DNA of 64,000 nt from Streptococcus sp. HF-1907. Its GTDB lineage: Bacteria; Bacillota; Bacilli; Lactobacillales; Streptococcaceae. Numbering within the stretch: position 1 is the first letter of the stretch; each line of letters begins with the position of its first letter. A program made the translations under genes and the position numbers. The stretch spans positions 326,149 through 390,148 of the forward strand of contig NZ_JADNQT010000001.1 of assembly GCF_015594605.1 (NCBI RefSeq), given 5' to 3'. Under the pieces are notes generated by a model that was not told the origin of the DNA, did no database searches, and saw nothing but the letters and a program-made list of their open reading frames with translations. Positions 54,843-64,000 of the stretch are shown one piece after another.

Positions 54843-55769
54843 CTATTTTACGGTATTAGGATCAAATTCATAGAATCCAGTATCAAGACCGCGCCCTGCT
54901 GGATGAAGTTTACGAATTTGTTCATCAAATAAGAAGGCTTGGTCTTGGGTAAATTGGCCAGCTTCCATCAAACGACGAACTTCCACAAAGATTTTAGCAA
55001 TCTCAACGAAGTTGTGCCCTGGGCAGTAGATGCCATCAAGCTTCCAGTGTGTGAAATTGTGGTCTACAAGTTCAGTTAACTTAGTCATCATATCGATGTC
55101 ATTGTTGATAAAGATATGAGTACCATGCTTGTCTTCATAGATAGAATAATGACTTTCTGGGTCGCTTGGTTCTGCTAAGAAGAGCCCACGTTCACGTGTT
55201 TTGGCATCGTCAATGTGCGTAAAATTGTAGTAATTTTGTAGCAAAGGACGTTTAGAATGGTGAATGACTGAAGCACCGTAAACAAGGATTTCAGCTGGAA
55301 ATTCAAGATTTTCAGAGAGTTTGAACAACTCTGCTGAAGGAATTTCGCGGGCCAAAACTGTTTCAACAGCACCGTGCTGTCCCCAGAAGTTTACCTGACG
55401 ACTTGACGTCACAAAGACAGAAGTATCATAGATGAGCTTGAAGTTGTAACCATCACGCTTATTCACGTAGAAGACACCGGCATCACCGACAACGAGATAA
55501 TCAACCTTAATTTCCTTCATCAAATCAAGGAATGGCTTGATATTATCCATCATGTCTTGGTGCATGAGGGCATTACATGCGACGGTCAACTCTTTGCCAG
55601 CATCATGTACCAGCTCTGCGATTTGACGTAGTTCCTCATAGGTAAAATTATGTGGAAGACGCAAGCCGTAGTCTTCCTCACCGACATAAATGCGGTCAAC
55701 GCCAGCAGCCAAAAGTTCTTTGACCTGGTCGATTGACTCAGCTGTAGCTGTAATAATAATTTTTTCCAT
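54843..55769 (-). CDS. U32-family protein (YrrN/TrhP1-like)
   Basis: A 308-aa shorter U32 protein, partner of the one at 53310. It shares the (alpha/beta) barrel pattern starting IIITATAESIDQVKELLAAG, with YVGEEDYGLRLPHNF and the block ILVYGASVIHHSKRPLLQNY where the longer copy has its Cys motif. That Cys motif is absent here. The two copies normally act as a pair in tRNA U34 hydroxylation. The pair is in one orientation, with a 243-bp structured gap. Confidence 0.86.
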   Translation of the reverse strand: MEKIIITATAESIDQVKELLAAGVDRIYVGEEDYGLRLPHNFTYEELRQIAELVHDAGKELTVACNALMHQDMMDNIKPFLDLMKEIKVDYLVVGDAGVFYVNKRDGYNFKLIYDTSVFVTSSRQVNFWGQHGAVETVLAREIPSAELFKLSENLEFPAEILVYGASVIHHSKRPLLQNYYNFTHIDDAKTRERGLFLAEPSDPESHYSIYEDKHGTHIFINNDIDMMTKLTELVDHNFTHWKLDGIYCPGHNFVEIAKIFVEVRRLMEAGQFTQDQAFLFDEQIRKLHPAGRGLDTGFYEFDPNTVK

Positions 55770-55930
55770 AACTTATATTATAGCAGATTTTTCAAAAGAA
55801 AGAGAGGGTTCTTATCCGAGATTTTTAGCAAAATGAAAAATGAAGAGAGCGAAAGCCCTTCCATTTCCAAAAAAGGATGACAAATGATTTTCTTTATGGT
55901 ATGATAGGCTAGTATCAAAAGGAGAAAGCT

Positions 55931-56218
55931 ATGCCTGCACCATTAAAGCAGCATCATGATGACGAGCAAGAAAATCTGCAACCTGATGCTAGCCCAAAGT
56001 ATAAAGAGTTCCAAGAATTTAATAGTAATAGTGCTAAGTTGCGTGAGCTTGTGTTCTTCGCTCGCATTGCTTTGTTCAGTGTCACTACGGTTTTAATCGC
56101 CTTTTTATTACTTGTCTTGAATTTATCAGCTATGTGGGCATTTGTCCTAGCCCTACTATCCAGCTTAGCTATCAACTCTGCTGTTACAGCATTCATTTGG
56201 TCTCTATTAAAGCAATAA
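55931..56218 (+). CDS. DUF3270 membrane protein
   Basis: A 95-aa streptococcal protein with an acidic/Gln-rich N-terminus (QHHDDEQENLQPDASPKYKE) and two membrane helices (LVFFARIALFSVTTVLIAFLLL and MWAFVLALLSSLAINSAVTAF). It matches the DUF3270 family, which has no known role. ATG 55931 follows AAAAGGAG. The gene stands alone and ends in an overlapping hairpin. Confidence 0.8.
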   Translation: MPAPLKQHHDDEQENLQPDASPKYKEFQEFNSNSAKLRELVFFARIALFSVTTVLIAFLLLVLNLSAMWAFVLALLSSLAINSAVTAFIWSLLKQ

Positions 56219-56240
56219 ACTCTTCGGGGTTTATTTTTTT
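56214..56240 (+). terminator. DUF3270 gene terminator
   Basis: AATAAAC/GTTTATT with an 8-nt UUCG-containing loop and T7 after it. The stem overlaps the stop codon. Confidence 0.72.
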
Positions 56241-56247
56241 GTTGCAA

Positions 56248-56281
56248 AAAAGACTTGAAGTAAGAACCTCAAGTCTTTTTT
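56248..56281 (-). terminator. ytxH terminator
   Basis: AAGACTTGA and TCAAGTCTT pair around a 10-nt loop, with U-runs on both strands. Confidence 0.85.
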
Positions 56282-56282
56282 C

Positions 56283-56744
56283 TTATTCAGCTGGTTTGTC
56301 TTCCTTGTTATCTTTCTCCTCTACTTCATCAGCAGTGTAGTCGATGATGATATCGTCGTTAGCTGGTGCTTCTTCTTTAACCTCATCGTCAACGACCTTG
56401 TCTTTGATATCAGAGAATTTTGAAGAGACTTGTGACACAAGGTCAGAAGCGAAATCTACCACTTCGTCACTTTTTTCTTTGACAGCTGAGAGGACATCTT
56501 CTTTTGTCAACTCGCCTGATTCAAATTTTTCCTTGTAATCGTTAAAGGTATCCTTAGCCAATGTTGAATATTCATTGGCTTTTTCTTTTGCCATTTGATG
56601 ATACTCATCAGGATTTTCTTTGTAGGCCTTATAGGCATTTTCCGCGCGTTGTTTGAATTCTTTTCCTTTTTCAGTTGTTAGGAAATAAGCTGCCGCTGCA
56701 CCTGAAGCGGCACCTACGATTAGATTTTTAACAAATTTATTCAT
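56283..56744 (-). CDS. YtxH-domain general stress-type protein
   Basis: A 153-aa protein with an N-terminal YtxH segment (NLIVGAASGAAAAYFLTTEKGKEF) that forms one short Gly/Ala-rich membrane helix. A long, highly charged, helical tail follows (KENPDEYHQMAKEKANEYS to a D/E-rich end). Such proteins are common stress-induced membrane proteins in Firmicutes without known activity. ATG 56744 follows GGAATGAATT, a weak ribosome site. Confidence 0.8.
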   Translation of the reverse strand: MNKFVKNLIVGAASGAAAAYFLTTEKGKEFKQRAENAYKAYKENPDEYHQMAKEKANEYSTLAKDTFNDYKEKFESGELTKEDVLSAVKEKSDEVVDFASDLVSQVSSKFSDIKDKVVDDEVKEEAPANDDIIIDYTADEVEEKDNKEDKPAE

Positions 56745-56776
56745 TCTTATAATTCATTCCTTTCGTTTCACTCAAG

Positions 56777-56805
56777 GCACAACACTAAATGAAAAGGTGT
56801 TGTGC
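56777..56805. terminator. Hairpin upstream of ytxH
   Basis: GCACAACAC pairs perfectly with GTGTTGTGC around an 11-nt loop, followed by TCTTTATTTT on the plus strand. It could insulate ytxH from the IS110 remnant. Confidence 0.5.
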
Positions 56806-56819
56806 TCTTTATTTTAGTT

Positions 56820-57047
56820 TACAATAGAGTTGAGAAATTCTATCACTATTACAAATCACGGGGAAGTGAATAAGTGAGTGGTATAGCCACTACCTCGCAT
56901 GTTCATAGGTGTAGTTCTTCCTATCAAGCACAACTAACTGTGACTAAGAGCACGTAAACTTATAATTGGATAAGCGACTCGTTTGTGAAAGGGAAGAACA
57001 GTCAAGGGATAGGGGCTTCTCAATTATTTAGTGAAGGGAGACCCCTC
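56820..57047 (+). other. Non-coding left end of IS110 remnant, candidate bridge RNA region
   Basis: About 230 bp with no coding frame precede the transposase start. It holds an AGTGG/CCACT hairpin (near 56876-56892) and other short stems. In IS110-family elements the non-coding end adjacent to the recombinase encodes the bridge RNA that pairs with target and donor DNA. Position and length fit, but the actual RNA boundaries cannot be read by eye. Confidence 0.35.
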
Positions 57048-58275
57048 ATGTTAATCTTATTTACCCTAATTGTTGTGGGATTGATGTCCATAAAACCTTT
57101 GTCGTAGCGGTTATTGTCATCACCAACAAGCAAGGAATCACTGAGTACCATCGTAAACGCTTCTCAACCTTTACCAATGGTCTCATTCAGCTACGCGATT
57201 GGTTGGAGTATTATTCCTGCTTCGATGTCTGTATGGAATCGACTGGTAAGTACTGGATTCCTGTTTTCAATATCCTCGAAGAAGCCTGCAATATCTGCTT
57301 GGCTCATCCCAAGTATGTCAAAGCGATTTGAGGAAAGAGGACCGACAAGAAAGATGCTCAGTGGATAGCTGACCTCTTTAAGCACGACTTAGTGGCTTCT
57401 AGCTTTATCCCTCCGCTAAAAATCAGACAACTTCGTGACCTCTTTCGCTATCGCATGAAATTAACACAGCTTCAAGTCAGTGAGAAAAATCGTTATCAAA
57501 ATTGTCTCACTTGGTCTAACCTTCAAATTGCAAGTGTCGTTTCCGATGTGTTCGGAAAAAGTGCTCAAGCTATTATCAAAAGCATCCTTGACAATTCGGA
57601 AAACAAACCAAACATTGAGCAACTGGTTCACAAGAGAATGAAGAATAAACTCCAAGACTTGGAAATCGCTATGGAAGGTGCCTTAACACCTGAACAAGCT
57701 GAGAAAATCAGAGTTATCAAAGCTCATTACGATGCTCTCGCTATTTGTAAAGAGGATTTAGAGCAGATGATTCGGGAACTAGGGGCTGAATATAGCCAAG
57801 AGGTTGAACTTATCCAAACCGTTCCTGGTTTCAAAGAGGAACTTTCTGCTCTTCGAGTCATCTCTGAAATCGGTGCAAACATGACATTCTTTGACTCTGC
57901 AGGAAAACTCTGTTCTTGGGCAGGTTTAGTCCCAGCTAACAATGAAAGTGCTGGGAGGAAATACTCTACTCGTATTTCTAAAGGTGGGAGATACCTCAAA
58001 CCCTTCCTGGTTCAAATTGCCAACGCTGTCGTCAAGTCTGACAAGCATTCAGAATTGAGAAATAAGTATCTTAAACTCAAGAAGCGCCGTGGATACCGAA
58101 AAGCAGTTATCGCTATTGCCGAAGATTACCCGTTTCTATTTACCAAGTCCTCTTAAAACAAGAAAATTACAATCCTCTTCTACAAGGACTAACCGAAATC
58201 AGAAATCCTGACAAAACAATGTCTATTCAAGACGCTATTCGTTTTGCACAACAACACGGATTCAATGTCAATTAA
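57048..58275 (+). pseudogene. IS110-family transposase, decayed
   Basis: The product matches IS110-type recombinases over about 400 aa: the N-terminal RuvC-like DEDD domain (GIDVHKTFVVAV, MESTGKYWIPV, DKKDAQWIADLF) and the C-terminal Tnp20 domain with its Ser region (CSWAGLVPANNESAGRKYS). It carries three lesions: a frameshift between the ATG at 57048 and GIDVHK, an in-frame TGA in VKAI*GKR near 57330, and a frameshift near 58130. Only the piece from about 57392 to 58156 is open. Inactive. Confidence 0.85.
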
Positions 58276-58356
58276 TGTCAAAAATCAGGTTTCAAGACCT
58301 CTCTTTAGTGTGCTCAAAATCAGGGTAAACAATAAATCAATTAGTCCTTATTTTTT

Positions 58357-58752
58357 TCAAACTTCTCCTCTCTTACGGAATAATTTTGAGGCTGCTTTAC
58401 CGATAGCAAATGCCGAACCAGCTTTGGTAGCATTAACCGTTGCACTACCAGCTTTTTGCCCCAAATTACGAGCATGATAGTTCAAATCAGAAACACTTTC
58501 TGACAAATCAGCAATGGCAACAAACAGTGGGTCAATAGTTGACACCTTGCCATTAACATCTTCAACCAAAACATTAGCCTTAGCCAAGATTTCATTGGTT
58601 TGATGTAGGGTAACGTTCACATCGCTAGTCAAGACTTGGATGCTTGACTTGGTTTCTTCGACTGCTTCTGTTACTTTCCTCAAGGTAAGTACAAGATAGA
58701 CTACCAGCACTGCAAAGGCAATAGCGATAATCAAGACTGCAATTTCAATCAT
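58357..58752 (-). CDS. DUF948 membrane protein
   Basis: A 131-aa protein with an N-terminal membrane helix (IAVLIIAIAFAVLVVYLVLTL) and a long amphipathic helical region (TEAVEETKSSIQVLTSDVN to AVADLSESVS) typical of DUF948. The tail is Gly/Ala-rich and basic. The role is unknown. It is the last gene of the hprK-lgt unit (14-bp gap from lgt), a conserved position in streptococci. Confidence 0.8.
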   Translation of the reverse strand: MIEIAVLIIAIAFAVLVVYLVLTLRKVTEAVEETKSSIQVLTSDVNVTLHQTNEILAKANVLVEDVNGKVSTIDPLFVAIADLSESVSDLNYHARNLGQKAGSATVNATKAGSAFAIGKAASKLFRKRGEV

Positions 58753-58766
58753 AATACTCCTTTAAC

Positions 58767-59540
58767 TTAATAATATGGAATCTCTTTTTGACGACGGCGG
58801 TAAATGGTCATAACTAACCCCACGATGACTAAAACAACTGATACCCATTGGGATACGCGCAAGCCCATGAAATACAAGCTATCCGTGCGCATGTCTTCGA
58901 TGACAAATCGCCCGCAACCGTACCAAATGAGATAAAAGAAGATAACCTCTCCTTGCTTCAAGAAATTCTTACGGTGACGCAAGGACATAATCAAGATGAA
59001 ACCAAGCAGATTCCAAGATGATTCGTAAAGGAAGGTGGGGACGCGGTAGGCACCGTCGATATACATTTGTTTGCGGATAAAGTCTGGCAGGTAATTCAAT
59101 GATTTGACGGCTTTACCGTAGGCTTCTTGGTTGATGAAATTTCCCCAACGGCCCATAGCTTGCGCAATAATGACTCCCGGCGCAGCAATGTCCAAAAAGT
59201 CCAAAGGCTTAATCAGATGGTTATAAGAAAACACCAACAGAACGATAGCCCCCGTAATCAAGCCACCGTAGATAGCAATTCCCCCGTTCCAAATGGCGAT
59301 AATCTCATCCAGATGCTTGGCATAATAAGACCACTCAAAGGCGACATAATAGGCTCGTGCTCCGATAATCGCTAAGGGAAAAGCAATCAGGATAAAATCA
59401 ATGACGCTATCAGGGTCAATCTTCTTCCTCGGCGCTTCCTTCATAGCTAGGTAAACAGCTAAAATCAAGCCTGACACGATGCAGATGGCATACCAGCGAA
59501 TGGCGAAGGGACCAAGTTGAACGGCTATTGGATTGATCAT
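58767..59540 (-). CDS. lgt: Prolipoprotein diacylglyceryl transferase
   Basis: Lgt attaches diacylglycerol to the lipobox Cys of preprolipoproteins. The 257-aa protein has seven membrane helices. Conserved blocks are [12 protein letters not shown] (helix 1), [25 protein letters not shown] and the Lgt signature [13 protein letters not shown] (Arg and Asn essential in the family). It overlaps hprK by 4 nt and is followed by the DUF948 gene, forming one operon. It would process the DUF4430 lipoprotein in this window. Confidence 0.94.
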   Translation of the reverse strand: MINPIAVQLGPFAIRWYAICIVSGLILAVYLAMKEAPRKKIDPDSVIDFILIAFPLAIIGARAYYVAFEWSYYAKHLDEIIAIWNGGIAIYGGLITGAIVLLVFSYNHLIKPLDFLDIAAPGVIIAQAMGRWGNFINQEAYGKAVKSLNYLPDFIRKQMYIDGAYRVPTFLYESSWNLLGFILIMSLRHRKNFLKQGEVIFFYLIWYGCGRFVIEDMRTDSLYFMGLRVSQWVSVVLVIVGLVMTIYRRRQKEIPYY

Positions 59541-60469
59541 TTGCTAGCCTCATTTTGGCTAATCAATTTGGTCAAACGGTCTTCAAATGTCTTAGTGGCA
59601 TCAAATCCCATAACCTTAGCACGATGATTCATGGCTGCCGCTTCAATAACAACGGACATGTTACGACCAGTTTTAACAGGGATGCGAACACGTGGAATTT
59701 TAACACCAGACAATTCAATCTCTTCATTGCCATTACCGAGGCGGTCAAAAACCTTGCCCGTTTCGAAATTTTCAAGGTAGATAGCAAGCTGCACTTGTGA
59801 TGAATCCTTAACAGCACTAGCTCCATACAAACTCATGACATCAATGATACCGACACCACGAATTTCAAGCAAGTGACGGAGAATTTCAGCTGGTTCTCCC
59901 CAAAGGGTTTCTTCATCTTTAGCAAAAATATCCACTCGGTCATCAGCTACCAGACGGTGACCGCGTTTCACCAATTCAAGACCTGTCTCACTCTTACCGA
60001 TACCAGAGTCACCTTGAATGAGAACCCCCATACCGTAGATGTCCATGAGTACACCGTGAACACTGGTCCGCTCTGCTAGGCAAGAATCCAAATACAAAGA
60101 CATTTCACCCGACAAGCGACTGGTCTGCACATGACTTTGCAAAACAGCAATGCCATTCTCCTTGGCTGCTCGGTACATTTCCTCTGGAATTTCCAAATCA
60201 CGCGCAATAACGATGGCTGGGGGTTCTGGACGAAACATCTCCGTTAATACCTGATAGCGGTTATGCTCTGTCATGGCCATCAGATAAGACCATTCTTTCA
60301 TCCCTAAAAGCTGCACACGCTCTGGTGAATAATAGTCAAAATAGCCTGTCATTTCAAGTCCAGGACGTGAGATATCAGCTGTTTTAATTTCCTTAGCTAG
60401 CAAGTCATCATTGCCATAAACAACATCCAATTTGACTTTATCGACTAGCATTTTTACAGTAACTGCCAT
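59537..60469 (-). CDS. hprK: HPr kinase/phosphorylase
   Basis: HprK phosphorylates HPr at Ser46 in response to ATP and glycolytic intermediates, driving CcpA-mediated catabolite control. The 310-aa protein has the Walker [10 protein letters not shown] near 155, the HprK signature following it, and the K3-type loop near 200-215 ([16 protein letters not shown]). The frame opens at 60496, but ATG 60469 ([15 protein letters not shown]) follows AAGGAGG and is the conserved start. It is first in the hprK-lgt-DUF948 operon. Confidence 0.94.
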   Translation of the reverse strand: MAVTVKMLVDKVKLDVVYGNDDLLAKEIKTADISRPGLEMTGYFDYYSPERVQLLGMKEWSYLMAMTEHNRYQVLTEMFRPEPPAIVIARDLEIPEEMYRAAKENGIAVLQSHVQTSRLSGEMSLYLDSCLAERTSVHGVLMDIYGMGVLIQGDSGIGKSETGLELVKRGHRLVADDRVDIFAKDEETLWGEPAEILRHLLEIRGVGIIDVMSLYGASAVKDSSQVQLAIYLENFETGKVFDRLGNGNEEIELSGVKIPRVRIPVKTGRNMSVVIEAAAMNHRAKVMGFDATKTFEDRLTKLISQNEASK

Positions 60470-60829
60470 GTAGCCTCCTTCTACTGCCACTTTCATTTCA
60501 CATCGTGAAAATCCACTGACGATTACACTATTAGTTGCTTACATTATATCATAAAACCATGTAATAGTAAGCGATTACTGTCTTTTCTGAAAAGAAACTC
60601 TATGCTCGTTTTTTATTTTGATATTTTCTAACGTAGCAAGTTTATCAATGATTTCAACCACCAATTTATACTAGGGCGAAATATCTTGTTTAGCTCACTA
60701 TATTTGCTCTATTTGCCATCAATAATAAAAGAGCTAGGCTTATCAACCTAACTCTGTCATCGTGAGTTTTCTATCCTGTTTTTTAGAAACTCTGGGAATG
60801 ATTCTAGCAGTTTGAGGAGATTATGCAAC
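60470..60829. other. hprK promoter region and non-coding gap
   Basis: An extended -10, TGATATAAT (60551-60543 on the reverse strand), with TTACTA 16 nt further upstream (60570-60565), serves hprK. The rest is AT-rich with no convincing frame. The pspC terminator is at 60722-60755. Confidence 0.5.
60722..60755 (-). terminator. pspC terminator
   Basis: AGAGTTAGG and CCTAGCTCT pair (one G-U) around an 8-nt loop and are followed by TTTTATT on the reverse strand. Confidence 0.75.
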
Positions 60830-61099
60830 TTACCAGAACCAGCCGTCCTTATCATCAACAACCTCAGCATCCTTGCGTTTGCGAGGACCTTGACCATAAT
60901 TGTATTCGTCTAAATCTTCTTTGTAAGGAAGAAAGACAGCCAACAAGATGTAGAGTATAAAGCCAAACTTTGTAAAATACATCAATAGCCCTGCTAGCAC
61001 GCGCGCTACTGCAATATCCCAACCGTACTTATCGGCCAGACCTGCAACAACCCCGCACACCAGCTTACCTTGGCGTTTTTTATAAAAGCTTGATTTCAT
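60830..61099 (-). CDS. PspC-domain envelope stress protein
   Basis: An 89-aa protein with the PspC domain in residues 1-60 (LVCGVVAGLADKYGWDIAVARVLAGLL, with one membrane segment FILYILLAVFLPY) and a charged tail. In Firmicutes small PspC proteins are induced by envelope stress and often controlled by LiaR-type systems; no LiaR site was recognised here. ATG 61099 follows AGAGGATGAG. Confidence 0.85.
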   Translation of the reverse strand: MKSSFYKKRQGKLVCGVVAGLADKYGWDIAVARVLAGLLMYFTKFGFILYILLAVFLPYKEDLDEYNYGQGPRKRKDAEVVDDKDGWFW

Positions 61100-61152
61100 G
61101 AGCTCATCCTCTTTCTATACATTTCCTATGCTTCTATTCTATTAAATTTCCC

Positions 61153-61184
61153 TCAAAAAAGAAATCGGTCCTGAGACCGATTTT
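61153..61184 (-). terminator. tex-sprT terminator
   Basis: AAATCGGTC and GACCGATTT around a 4-nt loop, then CTTTTTT. It overlaps the sprT stop. Confidence 0.88.
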
Positions 61185-61621
61185 TATGCTTGAATTTTGA
61201 TAAGTTTGCCACCACATTTTCCGCATCTGTATTTCTTGGTATCGACACGGCGCTTGCGTTGGTAGAGCTGGTCACAGGACTGACAGCGGTAAGTGTGATG
61301 TATGGCGCTAGCTTTGGCACTTTTGGGAGCATAGCGCAAGCCATCGACCTGCTTAAGTAAATCCTTAAAATCCTTATCTGCGTGCTTGTAGCCCTTGCCC
61401 TCAAAGTAGAGATGGTAGTGGCAGAGTTCATGGCGGACGATTTGGCGGAAAATGGCTGCGCCGTGTTCCGCATAGAGGTGGGGATTGAAGTCAAGATGGC
61501 CATTCGCTGGGAAAAAGCGCCCACCCGTCGAACGCAGGCGTGAGTTCCACAGAGCAGTGTGCTTAAACTCCTTGCCGAAGTCCTGCTGGGAAACCCTACG
61601 AACGTACTCAGTCAAGTCCAT
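61184..61621 (-). CDS. SprT-like zinc metalloprotease-family protein
   Basis: A 145-aa SprT protein with the HELCH motif ([13 protein letters not shown]; two His and Glu) near residue 70 and a C-terminal four-Cys zinc ribbon (CQSCDQLY...CGKCGGKL). Related to Spartan-type proteases, but bacterial SprT function is unproven. The frame extends upstream, but ATG 61621 (MDLTEYVRR) is the usual start and overlaps the tex stop by 14 nt, so the two are coupled. Confidence 0.88.
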   Translation of the reverse strand: MDLTEYVRRVSQQDFGKEFKHTALWNSRLRSTGGRFFPANGHLDFNPHLYAEHGAAIFRQIVRHELCHYHLYFEGKGYKHADKDFKDLLKQVDGLRYAPKSAKASAIHHTYRCQSCDQLYQRKRRVDTKKYRCGKCGGKLIKIQA

Positions 61622-63770
61622 TTGGTTTGATAAGGCTGAGTCCGATACGGCTGCGCTCAGCATCTACTTCGACTACCCAGACAGTGACAATGTCACCGAC
61701 TGACAAATACTTGCTTGGGTGCGGCATTGGGGGCATTTTGCCTGTTTTCTTGTCGCGTTTGCGCTCAATGATGCGAGATTGGTGGATAAGTCCATCTTCG
61801 TGAACCCCGATATCAACAAAGGCACCAAAATCGACAACGTTACGGACGGTTCCTTGTAGTTCTTGACCAATTTTGAGGTCAGACACATCAAGAACATCGT
61901 GACGAAGGACTGGCGCATCAAAATCATCACGGAGGTCACGACCTGGTTTAAGCAAATCAGCGATGATGTCTTTAAGGGTTTCTTGACCGATGCCTAATTT
62001 TTCAGCAGTAGTTGCCAAGTCAAGACTGTTCAACTTATTAGCTGCTTCTCCGTCAACTTCTTTAATATCAAGTTGAGCCAAAAGTTCTTTAACTGCTGGG
62101 TAAGATTCTGGGTGAACGCCAGTGTTGTCTAGGAAATTCTTGGCATTTGGAATACGCAAGAAACCTGCTGCTTGTTCAAAGGATTTAGCACCGAGTCTTG
62201 GGACTTTTTTGATTTCAGCACGAGATTTGATTTCCCCATTTTCTTCACGGTACTTGACGATGTTTTCAGAAATGGTTTTGTTAAGTCCTGACACGTGTTG
62301 AAGGAGGGCTGGGCTGGCTGTATTCACGTTGACGCCGACTTGGTTAACTACGGTTTCAACTACGAAGTCTAGGTTGTCAGCCAGTTTTTTCTGGCTGACG
62401 TCATGTTGGTACTGACCGACACCAATAGACTTGGGGTCAATCTTAACTAGCTCTGCCAATGGGTCTTGAAGACGACGGGCAATGGAAATGGCTGAGCGTT
62501 TTTCAACGGTCAAATCTGGAAATTCGTGGCGGGCTAGCTCTGATGCTGAATAAACTGAAGCACCACTTTCATTGACGATGACGTAAGAGACCTGTGGAAA
62601 GTCCTTGAGAACCTCTGCCACAAAGGCTTCTGACTCACGGCTAGCTGTTCCGTTACCGATGGCGATGATTTCCACGTCGAATTCTTTGATGAGATTTGCC
62701 AAATCAACTTTAGATTGTGCAATTTTGGCTTGATTGGCTGGTGGGACTGGATAGATGACTTGGGTGGTCATGAGTTTTCCAGTCTGGTCAACGACCGCTA
62801 GCTTAGCACCTGTACGAAAGGCCGGGTCAAAGCCTAGCACCATCTTACCTTTCAGCGGTGATACTAAGAGAAGGTTACGCAGGTTTTCTGAGAAGAGAGA
62901 AATAGCCCCGTCTTCTGCTGTTTCTGACAACTCACTGCGGACACGGCGTTCCATGGCTGGGACAATTTTCTTCTTGATGACCTGAGCAATCACATCGTCA
63001 ATATAAGGGTTGGTTTCCTTGAAGCGCACGGCAAAGAAGCGCAGCATTTTGTCGATATTATGCTCAAAACCGACCTTAAGAATACCCATTTTCTCCCCAC
63101 GATTGAGGGCCAGGACTTGGTAGCCTTGGAGTTTGCCGACTTTTTCAGCGAAATCATAGTAGATTTTGAAGACTTGCTTGTCGTCTAGGCTTTCGTTCTT
63201 GGCGCTTGACACTAGCGAGCTGTAAGACCAAATTTCATTATAGACCCATGAGCGGAGCTTGTTGTCTTCAGAGAAAGCTTCGACCAAAATATCGACTGCG
63301 CCAGCTAGGGCTTTATCGGCAGTTTCAAAGCCTTCTGTGACATAGGCTTGCGCTTCTGTCAAAAGCTCTGCCTTATTTTGCAAAATGAGACGAGCCAGCG
63401 GGAAAAGTCCAGCTTCGCGGGCAATGGTAGCCTTGGTGCGACGTTTTTCCTTGTAGGGCAAATAAAGTTCCTCAACATCTGCCAGCTTAGTCGCTTCATC
63501 GATAGCTTTTTTGAGTTCAGGAGTCAGCTTACCCTGCTCTTCAATCTTAGCCAGCACCGTCGCCTTGCGGTCAGCCAAGTTAGTCAAGGATTTGTCCAAA
63601 TCGATAATAGCCTTAATCTGAACTTCATCCAAGTTTCCCGTCATTTCCTTACGATAACGCGCGATGAAAGGAATGGTGTTGCCCTCAGCCGTTAACTCCA
63701 AAACCTTATCAATCTGCGATGCCTTGATGCCCAAATCCTGGGCGATTTGTGTAGTGTTTGTGTTTTCCAT
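61608..63770 (-). CDS. tex: Tex-family S1-domain RNA-binding protein
   Basis: Tex is a conserved RNA-binding transcription accessory factor. The 720-aa protein has the N-terminal helical Tex domain (with [17 protein letters not shown] near residue 33), a YqgF RNase H-like domain ([21 protein letters not shown] near 315), helix-hairpin-helix motifs ([17 protein letters not shown]) and a C-terminal S1 domain (about 645-715: [20 protein letters not shown]). Intact and normal in length. It is the first gene of a pair with sprT. Confidence 0.95.
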   Translation of the reverse strand: MENTNTTQIAQDLGIKASQIDKVLELTAEGNTIPFIARYRKEMTGNLDEVQIKAIIDLDKSLTNLADRKATVLAKIEEQGKLTPELKKAIDEATKLADVEELYLPYKEKRRTKATIAREAGLFPLARLILQNKAELLTEAQAYVTEGFETADKALAGAVDILVEAFSEDNKLRSWVYNEIWSYSSLVSSAKNESLDDKQVFKIYYDFAEKVGKLQGYQVLALNRGEKMGILKVGFEHNIDKMLRFFAVRFKETNPYIDDVIAQVIKKKIVPAMERRVRSELSETAEDGAISLFSENLRNLLLVSPLKGKMVLGFDPAFRTGAKLAVVDQTGKLMTTQVIYPVPPANQAKIAQSKVDLANLIKEFDVEIIAIGNGTASRESEAFVAEVLKDFPQVSYVIVNESGASVYSASELARHEFPDLTVEKRSAISIARRLQDPLAELVKIDPKSIGVGQYQHDVSQKKLADNLDFVVETVVNQVGVNVNTASPALLQHVSGLNKTISENIVKYREENGEIKSRAEIKKVPRLGAKSFEQAAGFLRIPNAKNFLDNTGVHPESYPAVKELLAQLDIKEVDGEAANKLNSLDLATTAEKLGIGQETLKDIIADLLKPGRDLRDDFDAPVLRHDVLDVSDLKIGQELQGTVRNVVDFGAFVDIGVHEDGLIHQSRIIERKRDKKTGKMPPMPHPSKYLSVGDIVTVWVVEVDAERSRIGLSLIKPNGLD

Positions 63771-63873
63771 AGTGTGTCTATTATAGCATAAAATGGGGCT
63801 GAAGAGGAAAATCTGGCAGTTTACAAATATCAGTCCGTATGCTTTTATGAGAGCAAAATAAAAACGGCATAAT

Positions 63874-64000
63874 TGAACTGCACCCCAAAAGTTAGACAGA
63901 AAAAATCTAACTTTTGGGGTGTTTTATAATGAAATTAACTTATGAAGATAAAGTTCAAATATATGAATTGAGAAAGCAAGGAGAGAGCTTTAGACAGCTT
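63874..64000 (+). mobile_element. IS3-family element, left end only
   Basis: The terminal repeat TGAACTGCACCCC begins at 63874 and leads into a 16-bp inverted pair, CACCCCAAAAGTTAGA/TCTAACTTTTGGGGTG (63881-63921), just ahead of orfA. The rest of the element lies outside the window. Confidence 0.72.
63929..64000 (+). CDS. IS3-family transposase orfA (first 24 codons)
   Basis: MKLTYEDKVQIYELRKQGES then FRQL is the N-terminal helix-turn-helix opening of IS3-family (IS861/IS150-like) orfA proteins, a basic DNA-binding region. No ribosome site precedes the ATG; the large hairpin ends 8 nt upstream. It is cut by the window edge. Confidence 0.75.
   Translation, partial: MKLTYEDKVQIYELRKQGESFRQL

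Noticed and set aside
60497..60829. Small peptide gene (SHP/ComS-type) in the hprK upstream gap
   Set aside because: No short hydrophobic frame with a ribosome site and no neighbouring Rgg gene.

Overview
The window is low-GC Gram-positive chromosome and reads as Streptococcus. Supporting signs are the pbp2b-recR-ddl-murF order, the gpmA-tpiA-tuf-ftsW-ppc block, comEA-comEC with a ComX-type cin-box, a YSIRK signal peptide, a DUF3270 protein, and streptococcal IS982, ISL3, IS110 and IS3 relatives. The many decayed genes and the IS types fit the salivarius group (S. salivarius, S. thermophilus, S. vestibularis). The species is an inference, not something the sequence shows directly. No rRNA, tRNA, CRISPR array or prophage was seen.

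Layout. 1-5 kb: a partial Cof-type HAD phosphatase, debris of a nitroreductase and of RarA, then a MarR-regulated osmoprotectant ABC transporter (ATPase plus a permease/binding-protein fusion) with a DinB-family gene. 5-12.5 kb: a truncated IS982, the late-competence DNA-uptake operon comEA-comEC, an isochorismatase-like hydrolase, plsC, trmN6 with its GIY-YIG partner, and a gutted ISL3 element. 12.5-31 kb, almost all on the minus strand: RNA helicase cshA, a YSIRK surface protein with six SH3-like repeats, prfC, the cell-wall genes murF, ddl, recR and pbp2b, then gpmA, tpiA, tuf, an ECF sigma/anti-sigma pair and ftsW. 31-40 kb: ppc, pepF-gpo, a DUF4430 lipoprotein with an ECF S component, and two tandem MetE-like genes carrying MET-box palindromes. 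40-48 kb: a membrane-anchored GH25 lysozyme, a frameshifted amidase, ybaK, a phosphatase, a HAD hydrolase with a long structured leader, a LysM protein with its partner, and lysS. 48-64 kb: a P-type ATPase, mntH, bioY, ydbC, two U32 genes separated by a run of stem-loops, a decayed IS110, the DUF948-lgt-hprK operon, pspC, sprT-tex, and the start of an IS3-family element.

How the genes work together. Three themes recur: envelope building and remodelling (murF, ddl, pbp2b, ftsW, lgt, SH3/LysM/GH25/amidase proteins), metal, methionine and osmotic homeostasis (mntH, P-type ATPase, MetE-like pair, opu), and central metabolism with its control (gpmA, tpiA, ppc, hprK).

Most unusual signals. (1) A 178-bp structured intergenic repeat in two gap-free copies, each starting a few bases past a stop codon; 36 bp of it also sits inside the ISL3 transposase. 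(2) Five consecutive stem-loops in 187 bp between the two U32 genes. (3) A promoter-driven, roughly 180-nt structured leader ahead of the HAD gene at 44.3 kb. (4) Four genes whose ATG lies 6-7 nt past a good -10 box, so apparently leaderless. (5) An ECF sigma/anti-sigma pair with an ECF-like promoter and no standard start codon near its ribosome binding site. (6) Phased direct repeats at the promoters of the YSIRK protein and the P-type ATPase.
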